Origin: Chara braunii
Lineage: Eukaryota > Streptophyta > Charophyceae > Charales > Characeae
Length of the DNA: 32,598 nt
Direction of reading: 5' to 3'
Assembly (NCBI GenBank): GCA_003427395.1
Contig: BFEA01000020.1
Coordinates: 121,227 to 153,824, forward strand
The position numbers and the translations under genes are program-made. Position 1 is the stretch's first letter. The number at the start of each line of letters is the position of its first letter. Below the pieces are notes generated by a model, which worked only from the letters and a program-made list of their open reading frames with translations, ran no database searches and was not told where the DNA came from. Below are positions 8,860 through 18,675 of this stretch, piece after piece.

Positions 8860-9420
8860 TGTCAAGCGCATCGGTCTAGCACCGCACAAAACGGGGCGGG
8901 ACCCTCCGGGCCGCGTCACGCAGGAGTTGGTCTAATCCTCGTCGCGATACATACATGGAGCTTCCGCAAGCCGCTCCGACCGAGTGTGCTAGCCATACCT
9001 CTCGCGAGCCCCTACGACAGGATAGGGCCAACGCGAGGCACGACTTACCTCTACCTTACGGGAGCTGTCACCTCCCTTCGGTGGCTGTATCCCCGTCGAG
9101 GTATCAGTCCACAATACGAAAGCTAATCAGTTGCAATCGCAAAGGTGGACCAGCCGAGGGCGTTTCTCGTTCGCTGTAGCATAGGGGGTACGCGCGGTTT
9201 TTACGCCTCTATCGGACCCGCACGCGAACCGACGCTTTGGGGGGCTGAGGTCCTAAGCGCAACCCGTTGTTGGTCGACTAGGATGCATCCCACACACCAT
9301 GCGTACACCACTCTGAAGACATAAAAATTTAAAACACGCACGCACATGCACATATACAGAACGACATAGAACAAACAACGAGACAACACTCTAGTCCCTT
9401 AGTAGTCATCCCATAACTCT

Positions 9421-10600
9421 CCGATGCGGAAATCGGATAGGCGTGGCATGCGAAACTTAGTATAAAACCGCGCGGACGCAGGATCTGCTCATGTCGACTA
9501 GCAATGCATGCATACACAAGTTGTCGCAATGATGGCATACTATGTAGTACCCATACTCATGAGGTCCTCGTTAATCTCGGGGGTCGCATTCGACACTCAA
9601 GTGTCGGCTGACACGCGCCTTGAGGGGTTAATCTCTCGACGCTAGACAACCGCCAAGGGCGGTTGAGAACCATGCCCTCTTCTGCATCCTGCAGAGTGAA
9701 TGGTACACAGGTTCATACCTGTGGTGGCAGTCGTCTCTTATTGCCCTGGAGACCAGCTCCACCATCCAGGGCCTGGAGAGGACTCAAGGGGTTTGACTTT
9801 GACGGCTGCCACGGACTCCAACGTCCAACTAAAAAAAATTAACAATCAGAGAAATAATCAAGCATCCCAATACTCATACATCAAATCAGAGCTCGAGGTA
9901 AAGTAAAGAAAGGGAGACATAAACCCACCGGGTATATAGATCGTGCGACACATGGTTGTCATTCTCACTGCCTCCAAAGTAAGGCTCGTACACAGGCTCC
10001 AAGACACTAACCTGTATAAAACACAGACACAGACGAACGCCACATTGCCATGCATCAATATGGTCAACTTTACTGTTCTCTGTAACTCACACCACGCCTC
10101 ACACACTCGAGCCCCAATCATAGTCAAACTTTCCATAAATCTCCTAAGTTCTTTACAATGGTCATTAAAAGCGGTCTGGTTAAAAACCTTCAAAGAAACA
10201 TATCAAATCTCAAGGCTAAGGTATCAAGCTGAGGTACAGGTGTAAGCAAAGTTGTGTCGTGGGCCGACGAGTCGACGATCAACCAACCGACCTGTTATCA
10301 GTGATAAAAGAAGATGATCCTCGTGAGATCAAGCTGAATGTACTCCATATCCTCAATCGAATCAATCAAGAGGACTTGTAACACAAGACAGACCAATTCC
10401 CAAGCGATATATATAAGTCCATGAAGAATAATCTCCATATCACGATCTCACTCAACCATCGATTTTAATTAACTAAGTCTAGATCTATCCTTAAGCAGAC
10501 ATCTAAGGAAAAAGTAGATCCTAATCAGATCTCCTCTATACAGAGTGGATTGCTAGAATCGCCACATGTGAAAATATAATATAACTCCTATAAACTAAGA
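9421..10600 (+). other. Copy 2 interior with hairpins, no gene
   Basis: Perfect hairpins CGACACT/AGTGTCG (9591-9597/9600-9606) and CAACCGCC/GGCGGTTG (9647-9654/9658-9665) resemble the hairpin-rich zone of copy 1 in style. An ACACA-rich patch lies at 9330-9365. No supportable ORF. Confidence 0.45.
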
Positions 10601-11110
10601 AAATTTCGGCAGCGCTTCCCGTAGGAAAAGTGCCTTCTCAGAATTTATACTAACTCGAATATGAAAACAAAAACAATCTCTAATTCTGGAAAGTCAAATT
10701 TTGTCTAACTCCCTGAATTTTTTAGTAAAAATTTGGGCAACACTCCCTTTAGAAAAGTATTATTCCAGGATTTATACAAAGCTAAGATCATAATCTAAAA
10801 TGACTTCGACTTTTCAAGGTCCAACTTTGTCTAACTTCCTGAATTAGCAAAAATTTTGGCAGCACTCCTTTTAGAAAATGAGACTTTTCAAATTTTTACT
10901 AAGTCATATATAAAATTTAGATAATTTGAACGTTTGAAAAACCGAAATTTGACTAACTCCTTGGATTTGCAGAAATTTCGGTAGCGCTTCCCGTAGAGAA
11001 AGTAGCTTACCAAAATTTATACAAAGCCAAGTATGACAAATGATCCAAGAAAATGCGAGAATTGATCTAAAAAAAACTTAGCCCAGAAAATGCAGAAATT
11101 GAAACTAACT
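10601..11110 (+). repeat. Diverged tandem array, period about 122 bp, 4-4.5 units
   Basis: Units start near 10601, 10729, 10852, 10973 and 11094 (the last cut short). Each opens with AAATTTCGGCAGCGCTTCCC or a variant, has ATTTATAC near the middle and ends near TAACTCC-TGAATTT. Divergence between units is considerable, so the array is old. Confidence 0.75.
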
Positions 11111-11315
11111 CCTATGGCTCTAGCACGTGGCAAGCAACTAAAGCAACTACCTACCAACTGAAACTCAGACTAGGTAGTGATCTCACTCAGCCACATGCAT
11201 GCCAAACCACAAAGGTAAGTACTCTCACCAACCCCAAGTCAACCTGGTCAAACAATAGTTCGTAGTCTCTCACTGATTTGTCCCTTATACCCAACTTACT
11301 TAAGGCTTACAACTA

Positions 11316-11995
11316 GACCACCCAATCTTATGGGAACCTATCTAGCTCCGCCATAGAATATACACAAACATACGGCACTACAACTTTTCTCTTCTTTGGG
11401 CACATGACTAGGTTAGCCAGCCTAGTCGCCCTGGACCATTTAAGTATCCAAGTTATATATAATTGTTTGCACTTTGTCTTTTAAGGTAACATATGACTGA
11501 ACCAATCATCTTAGATCAAGGTTCAACCTGTCCCTTCTTACCACAATTTTATTCCTAATGCATACTCTCTTCAGTTGGTGATAAACTATAGTCATACCAT
11601 CCAATTTTATGGAAAAATGTCTGACTAGCCTGTTCATAAGTAAAATAATGTAAGACTATAAACAAATTTATTCTTTTGGTTATAACATGTGCATGGCTCC
11701 AGACCAGACCACCCAATCTTATGGGAACCTGTCCAGTCCTTTGCCTGAATTCCCCTTAGAATAAACAAGAAGAAACTAATAAACATCAGAAAAATCCCAA
11801 ATGAAACAAGGCAGCCAAGCCATCCAATCTTATGGAAACCTGCTTGGTCCCTGAAAAAGAAATCACGAGCAGCCCTCGCAAGTCAAAGCAACCACACCAC
11901 CCAAACTTATGGGAACCTGTCTGGTCCTTCAGGCAATCGAGAATAAACATAGTACTAGGCCCTTCAATCTTATGGAGAATCTCCCAGCCTTTGGT
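11316..11995 (+). repeat. Irregularly spaced family of about 33-bp direct repeats
   Basis: Six copies near 11316, 11596, 11707, 11817, 11896 and 11958 share a core like CCAATCTTATGGGAACCTG, often preceded by ACCA and followed by TCTGGTCC. Spacing is about 280, 111, 110, 79 and 62 bp, so this is neither a tandem satellite nor a regular spacer array. Function unknown. Confidence 0.75.
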
Positions 11996-13008
11996 TGACC
12001 CCGTCAGACACAAGCAATACAACCTTTCTTCCACCTTTCCCCCAGATGCAATCCCCGTTCACAATCTGCTTTCAGTCAGACAACAAAACTGAAATTGACA
12101 TTGCGCATACCTTCCTTTATTTAAGTCTGGTTTAAGTCCTGAAAGTCAAACTCAAAGTCAAAGTAAGGGTACAAGCAGTATACTCAGTCAAACATAGCAA
12201 GGAGTACGCATATGGGCTATAACTGGCTTTATAGAAGGAAAGCAATGGCTACCTCTTAGTTCCCTGCCTCCAGAACTCCTCCTGAGCTCCAATAGGGCTC
12301 CCGCAATCGGTGGGCAGACTCCCCACAGAGTCTTGTTGCGGTCCTACGGGTTGCAATCCCGCCTGCCGCCTTCCTCTCTGAACAAGATTAGACTTAGAGT
12401 TAGAAGGATAGAAGGAGGGGTTCTAGACTCTCGAGATACAGGAGTGGGACTGACTCGACTCCCAGGAGAGGGCCTCGTTATCTTCCATTGCCTGAGGGCC
12501 CGGCAATGGTGGCCAATATGCTGCAGCTTGGTCAAACTGAAGTCAAATCACCAACTGTTGACCCCCTTGACAACTCTCTAATTTGCAGCACTGAACCCCA
12601 TTCGCAGCAGCGTCCGCCTGGACAGACTCCAATTATCCTTCCAAAACACCATACTCCACCCTCTGATCCAAGCGCTGGAACACAGCTTACGAAACGATGT
12701 TTAAATAGTACACACCCCCGCGTCTAACTCGAACTTGGCTACAATAGTCTTAGTGCCTATGGGCGGGGAGCAACCTTGGCAAAGGCTAAGCAAGAACACA
12801 CAGTCCGCCTGGCAGCGGCCGAGACGTAACAAAGTCGACACCTCGCCGCTTAGAACTGTTCCGCAAGCCCTTGAGATGTTCTGCAAAGTCCCAACGCAGG
12901 TCGCAACAGCAGTCTATCGCAATCGTACTCCTTATTGCATAACATATCTCCCTTTCTTGTTCAAAATGCGGATAAAAATACAGTAAAAATCCCGCAAAGG
13001 TACCGGTC
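11996..13008 (+). other. Intergenic, nothing recognised
   Basis: About 1 kb with no supportable gene or repeat. Predicted ORFs (for example around 12333-12727) lack recognisable motifs. It may hold the missing right part of copy 2. Confidence 0.35.
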
Positions 13009-14180
13009 TGAGTCTAGGGCCTGTACGGGCAATATCAGAGTCTGCAATGATGTTTCCCTCCGAAAGCGAGGAGGTACCGGTTGCTTCGAAGGCCGAGCGG
13101 CCTTGAAGTCACTGCCCAAGAGGCAAGCAGGCCGCTATATCTCCAGGCCGGGCAAACAGCCCAGCCTCATTGTCGGTGTGCAAGTTTGGTGACACACTGG
13201 TTGGAGCGTTGGCTGGAGCAGCGCTAGCTTGGAACAGCGCTGCTGGGGAAGAAGCGAGGACTTGAAGGAGGAAGAAGGACAGGAAGGGGGAGGAGCGCCA
13301 AAGTTACTTACCTGGCTATGGTGGCAGCCATCTTCATCATGTTGGTGGGCGCTGCCGCAGGAAGACCCCAGTTGGGGTTGAGCTACACCAAGAAGCTTCG
13401 AGGCAGAGTCAGGCATGGCGGCCTGAGCTAGAGCAGCCATAGCTGCTTTGGATTGTCCTTTGGGCACCTGGGCAAGGCCTAGTAGTCCGCCATAGCCTCG
13501 GCCTATGAGAGTGAAGAGTGGGAGAGGCGGCCATGGCTATGGTGGACCTCAAGTGATACCGGCAGTAGGGATTCGGACTTTGATTCTGGTTCAGCTATTC
13601 AACATTGTATTATTATTTCTTGTGTGAATAAGAGAGGAGGAGATAAGGAGGAAGCGAGTGTTGAGCGAAGAAGAAGAGCTTTATCATTTGTCTATGCTGG
13701 TGTACATCATCTTCTTCTTCTTTCTTACTTCTTCTTCTTCTTCTAACCTTCTCTCTCCTCTCAAGTTCATTCATTTCTTTCTGCAATTGGACGACATTGT
13801 ACCATCTAATGAATGTGTATCTCGAAATTGGCCAGGATCATAACATTGCTGAGATTCCCGCTTCTGCTGTGATTTCTAAGTCTGTGTGTGTGCGTGCCTG
13901 CTCGTCTGCGTGCCCGTCGGAGTGCTTGTCGGCCTGAGTGTGTGTGTGACTCGCAAGGGTACTTGTTGGTTGGGAGGCCCTGCAGGGCCGGTACTTACCC
14001 GTGGCCATGACTTTGAGGGTTGCAGCGGGAAAAACACTCAAGTAGCGGGGGTAGGTCCGCGACACTTAGAGCAGCGGGAAAAACACTCAAGTAGCAGGTC
14101 GGCTGGTACCATGCAAGTAGTGGTAGAAGTGTCGGGTACTCGAGGCCGAGCAGAAGAAGACAAAAAGTTGGCATTTTTAG
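13009..14180 (+). mobile_element. TRIM-like non-coding LTR element, copy B (truncated at both ends)
   Basis: Order on the plus strand: last ~20 bp of a 5' LTR (from 13009), a degenerate PBS (ATATCAGAGTC, 13032-13042), a non-coding interior (to 13629), a polypurine tract (13630-13658) and a 3' LTR starting TGTTGAGCG at 13659. The 3' LTR runs to 14180, where it is cut by the minus-strand gag/protease remnant. The structure is deduced from comparison with 25285-26610 (minus). The interior lacks gag or pol, hence non-autonomous. The LTR contains CTT/GAA and GT microsatellites and a repeated GAAAAACACTCAAGTAGC motif (about 14028 and 14079). Confidence 0.6.
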
Positions 14181-14901
14181 AAAGGGTGAGGGAGAAGTGG
14201 AGGCCGGGGACCGTCTGATCGAAGAAGCGCTGCGTCTTGTTATCTCCGATGGTAAAGGAGATAGGAGAGCGAGACCCAGAGGTAGCTAGGCGAGCTTCCC
14301 CAACCACGCGAGGGTGAACGAAATCTCCCTGCGAGCCAGAGTCCCATAAAGCGCAGTACACCCTCGTAGATGTCCCTAGGCGAATAGGGATGATGGGTAG
14401 GGTGCGATCAGGGTCAGAGAGCAAGGCGAGAAGACGACGCAGGACGTTGATGTGTCTTATGAGGCGCTCCTGACGAGCCTGCAGAATGCTCAAGTCCAGG
14501 AGAGATGACACAACGTCATCGCGAGTCGCCAGCTGAGCGCTACAACGGGCTGTGCGAATGGCGCGACGTGTCGGAAGTCTCGGGGGAGAAGCGCTAGATG
14601 CGGCGGTCTGCTGGGAGGCAGACGGTACCTCGACAGACGATGGGGCGGAGAGAATTGCGTCTGTCGTGTCCTGAGGGTCCTCTGGTGGGGTAGCCAAAGG
14701 GGCAAACCGCGACTCGGTGGTCGGGAAGCCGGCTACGTGCGAGGCCTCAGGGGCACCGTGCATCGTGGCTAGGTGGATGGGGTTGGCCGGGCGGGGCCGA
14801 GGGGGGACTGAGATCGACGCTGATGAGAGATGTGAGCGTAGTGCCGATCGAGGGCGGTATGGTATGGACACCGTGAGGAGGTGTGTCCATCTAGGCGGCA
14901 A
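14181..14901 (-). pseudogene. Gypsy element 3 protease region
   Basis: The minus-strand frame from 14901 has an Ala/Pro/Arg-rich start, then a helical charged segment and an aspartic-protease block VYCALWDSGSQGDF with the catalytic D-S-G at 14335-14343. The protease would process Gag-Pol. The ORF continues to a stop at 14038, but below about 14180 it reads antisense through the LTR of the neighbouring TRIM-like element, so those last ~47 codons are not protease. RT, RNase H and integrase are absent. It lies in a different frame from both gag parts upstream. The protease call rests mainly on the DSG block and the position after a zinc knuckle. Confidence 0.55.
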
Positions 14902-15185
14902 CGAAGGCAGCCGCGCCGGGCCTCGAGGGCGGCACGCTCCTTAGGGGATAGAGCTCCGCGAGGAGGGACATAACCCTGCGGGAGGTCTATCTGAGGAACC
15001 GTGGGTGTGCGGGCGCCAGCCTGTGCAACCCGGCTACGAGCACGACCCATGGCAGACATGGCCATCAGCAAGCGCTCGGCCACCGGAACAGTGTCGTCAT
15101 CCAAGTGATACTGGATGACGTCTTGTAGCTCGATGTCCTTGGGGGCTCCAGAGAACTGTAGCGCCGAGAGAATGGCGCTCCAGGG
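14769..15185 (-). pseudogene. Gypsy element 3 nucleocapsid part of gag, shifted frame
   Basis: This frame carries QFSGAPKDIELQ and an acidic/Arg-rich segment, then a CCHC zinc knuckle (CLRC, H at +5, C at +10) at 14868-14909 that would bind the element RNA. It ends with a stop at 14769. The capsid frame (ending 15065) and this frame overlap at 15065-15185; the switch is best placed near 15160-15190, where both readings look sensible. A single-base indel or a frameshift signal would explain it. Confidence 0.6.
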
Positions 15186-16795
15186 TGGGCTGGTCGACGA
15201 AACCGGCCAGCGAAGGAGGATCGACCGCGAGTAGCACCACGTGACTGGGTGGCGGCAGCGGTGGATTGCGAAGAAGATGGGGTGTCGGAGAAGCGATTCT
15301 GCATCTTTTGGTACTGTCGAGCAGCCTCGTAGGCTTGCTCGGCGGAGGCGAAGCTCTGTTGCCAGAGCTCGATACGGTAGTCAGTCGGGAGACTGACTAC
15401 GAACCTGTTGGTCAAAAGGGCCTTAGGTAGGAGTGCCTCATCGCAAATGAGGCGGGCGTCCTGGAACACTCTGATGTGACGCTCAAGATCAGAGGGTGTG
15501 GAGGACCCGCGCCACTGCGTCTGGGTGACCCAGTCTTGGGCATCGGTCGCATCGTGGAGGGTGCCGTAGCGGTCGTGGAGGAACGCGGTGAAATCCGCGA
15601 GAGTGGGCGCCTCACCTGCACGAGTACGATGGGTATAATAGTTCTCCCAAGCGGAGAATGCACTGCCTCGCAATTTAGTTGCGAGGGCGGAACACCACAA
15701 GTCCTGACTAGTGTTCGTCAGTGTCAGCGCGCGTGTGGCGGCCTGTAACCAGTGCGACACACGCATCGTACCATCGTAGTCGGGTATGTCCGACAGACGC
15801 ACAAGGGTGCGACTGTTGTGGTGGCGGCGAGGGGAGAGGGGCTGATGGGTCTGCACTACGGCGGAAAATGTCGGAGCTGGTGCAGAGGTAGAAGTGGGCG
15901 CTGGCGGTGAGTCGGGGCCGCTGGTGGAAGGTCCAGCGGGCGTGGAGGTAACGGCCGCAGCCGACTGTGACGGAGTAGCAAGGTAGGAGGGTAGAGGGGT
16001 GGGAGCCGGTCGAGGGAAGCGAGCCGGCAAGACAGTGGTGGGAGGGACGGTGTAAGAAGAAGAAGGGTGCGCAGCCTGTGGAGGGTGAGGCTGTCTAAGG
16101 GAGAGAATCTCCACCTGGAGCTGCGCCACAGTGGCTTGTAGGGTAGCCACTTGCTGGGTGCGCGGGGTCGGGGGTGGAGGAGGTGGAGGGAGTGCCCTAG
16201 CAGGGAGAGGAAGAACTCCGGGCCGAAGTACCGTAACCGGTGCAGGAAGCTGCGACGCAGCACCGGGGTGGGTAGATGAGACTGCCTGGCCCGATGTCGG
16301 TATCTGGGCGACAGCACATCTGGTGGTGGCCGAAGCGGCAGGGGCGGCGGAAGCGGCGGCGACCGATGGGTGTACCGCCACAGTCGGTGTGGTCTGGGCG
16401 GCAGCAACACTCACCACTGGGGCAGGGGAGTGCTGGGCCTGGCCCGCAAATGAGTACGAACCGCCACGTCTCCGTCTCTGGCGTTGTGGAGAGCCAGACA
16501 CCTTGCTGGTAGGCGATGGGGTCTGAGAGCAGTGGGGGGACCGATGAGGGGAACCCTTGAGGCGGTGAACTTCAAGGGCGAGCGCATTAACTTGCGTCTC
16601 CAGGGGTGCAAGCGCATTGAGTCGCACTTGCAGAGGTGCAAGGAGGGACGCAAGAACAGCGCGAAGGTCCGTGGGGTCCACGCCATGCTGACCCTGGACA
16701 GTGGGGTGGGTGGACGCCTGAGAGGTGGATGGCGCCGCAACGATCTCCTCCACTGTAGGCATGTCCGTGGATGGTGGAGGAAGAGAGGTAGACAT
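15065..16795 (-). CDS. Gypsy element 3 gag, N-terminal and capsid part
   Basis: A 576-codon open frame on the minus strand, the longest intact frame in the window. The first ~330 residues are Pro/Ala/Ser/Thr-rich with a proline run. Residues about 350-520 match the Gag_retrotrans capsid-like domain pattern (WLQAATRALTL, AFSAWENYYTHRT, DLERHIRVFQDA). An Arg/Ser-rich tail follows. The start at 16795 has a favourable CCACCATGT context and is followed by a low-complexity leader. GC content is much higher than in gag of element 1. The last ~40 residues after about 15185 are probably out of frame, because the zinc knuckle lies in another frame. The large plus-strand ORFs over it are shadows. Confidence 0.7.
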   Translation of the reverse strand: MSTSLPPPSTDMPTVEEIVAAPSTSQASTHPTVQGQHGVDPTDLRAVLASLLAPLQVRLNALAPLETQVNALALEVHRLKGSPHRSPHCSQTPSPTSKVSGSPQRQRRRRGGSYSFAGQAQHSPAPVVSVAAAQTTPTVAVHPSVAAASAAPAASATTRCAVAQIPTSGQAVSSTHPGAASQLPAPVTVLRPGVLPLPARALPPPPPPPTPRTQQVATLQATVAQLQVEILSLRQPHPPQAAHPSSSYTVPPTTVLPARFPRPAPTPLPSYLATPSQSAAAVTSTPAGPSTSGPDSPPAPTSTSAPAPTFSAVVQTHQPLSPRRHHNSRTLVRLSDIPDYDGTMRVSHWLQAATRALTLTNTSQDLWCSALATKLRGSAFSAWENYYTHRTRAGEAPTLADFTAFLHDRYGTLHDATDAQDWVTQTQWRGSSTPSDLERHIRVFQDARLICDEALLPKALLTNRFVVSLPTDYRIELWQQSFASAEQAYEAARQYQKMQNRFSDTPSSSQSTAAATQSRGATRGRSSFAGRFRRPAHPGAPFSRRYSSLEPPRTSSYKTSSSITWMTTLFRWPSAC

Positions 16796-17009
16796 GGTGG
16801 GCGGTGGGGGGAGATATGAGTTGTGGTATGGGGACAGAGGACCACCGGTGAGAGGGAGAGGACCGCGGGAGCGGAGTGGGTAGTCGTGGGTCGGCTCGCC
16901 CCGTGACCAACGGGTCGCGCGTGAGATGGTGGCGCGAATCCGGTCTAGGGGAGAGTAGCCGTTCGGGTCCAGGGTGCCCGACGGGAGGAGGTGGGAGAGT
17001 AGGGGGGTT

Positions 17010-17056
17010 AGGGAAACCCTAAACCCTAGAAAAACCCTAAGGAAACCCTAACCGGA
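17010..17056 (-). repeat. Degenerate plant-type telomeric (CCCTAAA) tract
   Basis: Four or five CCCTAA-type units interrupted by A-runs (AAACCCTAAACCCTAG and variants). It lies 215-260 bp upstream of the gag start at 16795 on that strand. It could be an interstitial telomere remnant or a telo-box-like promoter element of the retrotransposon. Confidence 0.75.
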
Positions 17057-17417
17057 GTTTAGGTGGTTAGGGGAAGGTGGCGGCAACCTAATCAAGAAAA
17101 GAAAATAATAAATATTGAGGGGAGGGAGAATAGAGTAAACAGTGGATTTTTGAGATAAAAATAAAATAAAAGAATAAATAGAAATAAATAAATAAATAAA
17201 ATGTAAAGATTGAGGAGAGAGAGAATATTTATTTTTTTGGAATTTTCGGCAACATTTTCCCACTCCGCATGGGGTCAAAAATGTGTGAAGAGGAAGGAAA
17301 GTGCAAGAGGGACACACTAACTTTTAAAATGCCGCAAATTAAAATTTTCAGAAAAATAAATAAATAAATAAGGAGGTGGAGGAGAGTGAAGAGAAGCTAA
17401 GTTTTGGAATTTTTCAA
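17057..17417. other. AT-rich spacer, no gene
   Basis: Contains AAATAAATA-type runs (17160-17200 and 17350-17372) and one isolated TTCGGCAAC motif at 17241 related to the array that follows. No ORF. Confidence 0.4.
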
Positions 17418-17640
17418 AAATTTCGGCAGCATTTCGTTACCCCCATGGGGTCGAAGTGTGCCGTCAAGAAAAAGACTAAGTAAAATAAGAAGATTTTGTC
17501 AGCACTCCGCTACCCCCAAGGGGTCAAGATGTGCTGAAAAAAGACTAAGTATGAAGAAAACGGAAAATTTTGGCAGCACTTCGTTACCCCCACGGGGTCA
17601 AAATGTGTGCCGAAAGCAAGAATGGCTAAGTCCTAATCAG
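17418..17640 (+). repeat. Tandem array with TTCGGCAGC motif, period about 72 bp
   Basis: Units begin near 17418, 17491 and 17563. Each has (A)TTTCGGCAGCA-TTCGTTACC, then CCCCAYGGGGTC (a short palindrome), then GTGTGCCGA and GACTAAGT. It runs toward the assembly gap and may continue in it. Confidence 0.8.
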
Positions 17641-17678
17641 ATTTTAGGGTGCCGCAGAAAATTTCGAATTTTCAGAAT

Positions 17679-18608
17679 NNNNNNNNNNNNNNNNNNNNNN
17701 NNNNNNNNNNNNNNNNNNNNNNNNNNNNNNNNNNNNNNNNNNNNNNNNNNNNNNNNNNNNNNNNNNNNNNNNNNNNNNNNNNNNNNNNNNNNNNNNNNNN
17801 NNNNNNNNNNNNNNNNNNNNNNNNNNNNNNNNNNNNNNNNNNNNNNNNNNNNNNNNNNNNNNNNNNNNNNNNNNNNNNNNNNNNNNNNNNNNNNNNNNNN
17901 NNNNNNNNNNNNNNNNNNNNNNNNNNNNNNNNNNNNNNNNNNNNNNNNNNNNNNNNNNNNNNNNNNNNNNNNNNNNNNNNNNNNNNNNNNNNNNNNNNNN
18001 NNNNNNNNNNNNNNNNNNNNNNNNNNNNNNNNNNNNNNNNNNNNNNNNNNNNNNNNNNNNNNNNNNNNNNNNNNNNNNNNNNNNNNNNNNNNNNNNNNNN
18101 NNNNNNNNNNNNNNNNNNNNNNNNNNNNNNNNNNNNNNNNNNNNNNNNNNNNNNNNNNNNNNNNNNNNNNNNNNNNNNNNNNNNNNNNNNNNNNNNNNNN
18201 NNNNNNNNNNNNNNNNNNNNNNNNNNNNNNNNNNNNNNNNNNNNNNNNNNNNNNNNNNNNNNNNNNNNNNNNNNNNNNNNNNNNNNNNNNNNNNNNNNNN
18301 NNNNNNNNNNNNNNNNNNNNNNNNNNNNNNNNNNNNNNNNNNNNNNNNNNNNNNNNNNNNNNNNNNNNNNNNNNNNNNNNNNNNNNNNNNNNNNNNNNNN
18401 NNNNNNNNNNNNNNNNNNNNNNNNNNNNNNNNNNNNNNNNNNNNNNNNNNNNNNNNNNNNNNNNNNNNNNNNNNNNNNNNNNNNNNNNNNNNNNNNNNNN
18501 NNNNNNNNNNNNNNNNNNNNNNNNNNNNNNNNNNNNNNNNNNNNNNNNNNNNNNNNNNNNNNNNNNNNNNNNNNNNNNNNNNNNNNNNNNNNNNNNNNNN
18601 NNNNNNNN
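17679..18608. other. Assembly gap (930 N)
   Basis: Unknown bases. Reading frames crossing it are artefacts. A G-run (18609-18616) follows directly. Confidence 1.
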
Positions 18609-18675
18609 GGGGGGGGTAAATAGCTGGTGTGGAATTGTTCAACACGAATGTTCCACACTATACAGCCATGCATAC

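Larger units (their letters stand above)
8860..11120 (+). mobile_element. Second member of the TGTC insertion family (copy 2), right end not found
   Basis: It begins TGTCAAGCGCATCGG against TGTCGAACGCATCGG in copy 1 and shares CGTCACGCAGGAGTT, CCTACGACAGGATAGG, GCTGTCACC, GCCGAGGGCGTTT and GTTGGTCGACTAGGA in the same order up to about 9420. The TTCGGCAGC motif array begins about 1.74 kb from its left end, against 1.83 kb in copy 1, so the two are collinear for over 2 kb. The expected CGACA-type right end followed by a copy of the left flank (CCGT) was not found, so the end may be deleted or lie before 13009. No coding capacity was recognised. Confidence 0.6.

Noticed and set aside
11316-11995. 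CRISPR-like repeat-spacer array
   Set aside because: Repeat spacing is irregular (62-280 bp), repeats are diverged, there are no cas genes and the context is eukaryotic.
14868-14878. GACACCGT as the right end and CCGT duplication of copy 2
   Set aside because: It lies inside the zinc-knuckle coding sequence of element 3 and has no subterminal hairpin; a chance match.
13886-16819. Plus-strand ORFs opposite the gag/protease remnant (for example 16131-16526)
   Set aside because: They are GC-rich shadows of the minus-strand coding frames and contain no domain motifs.
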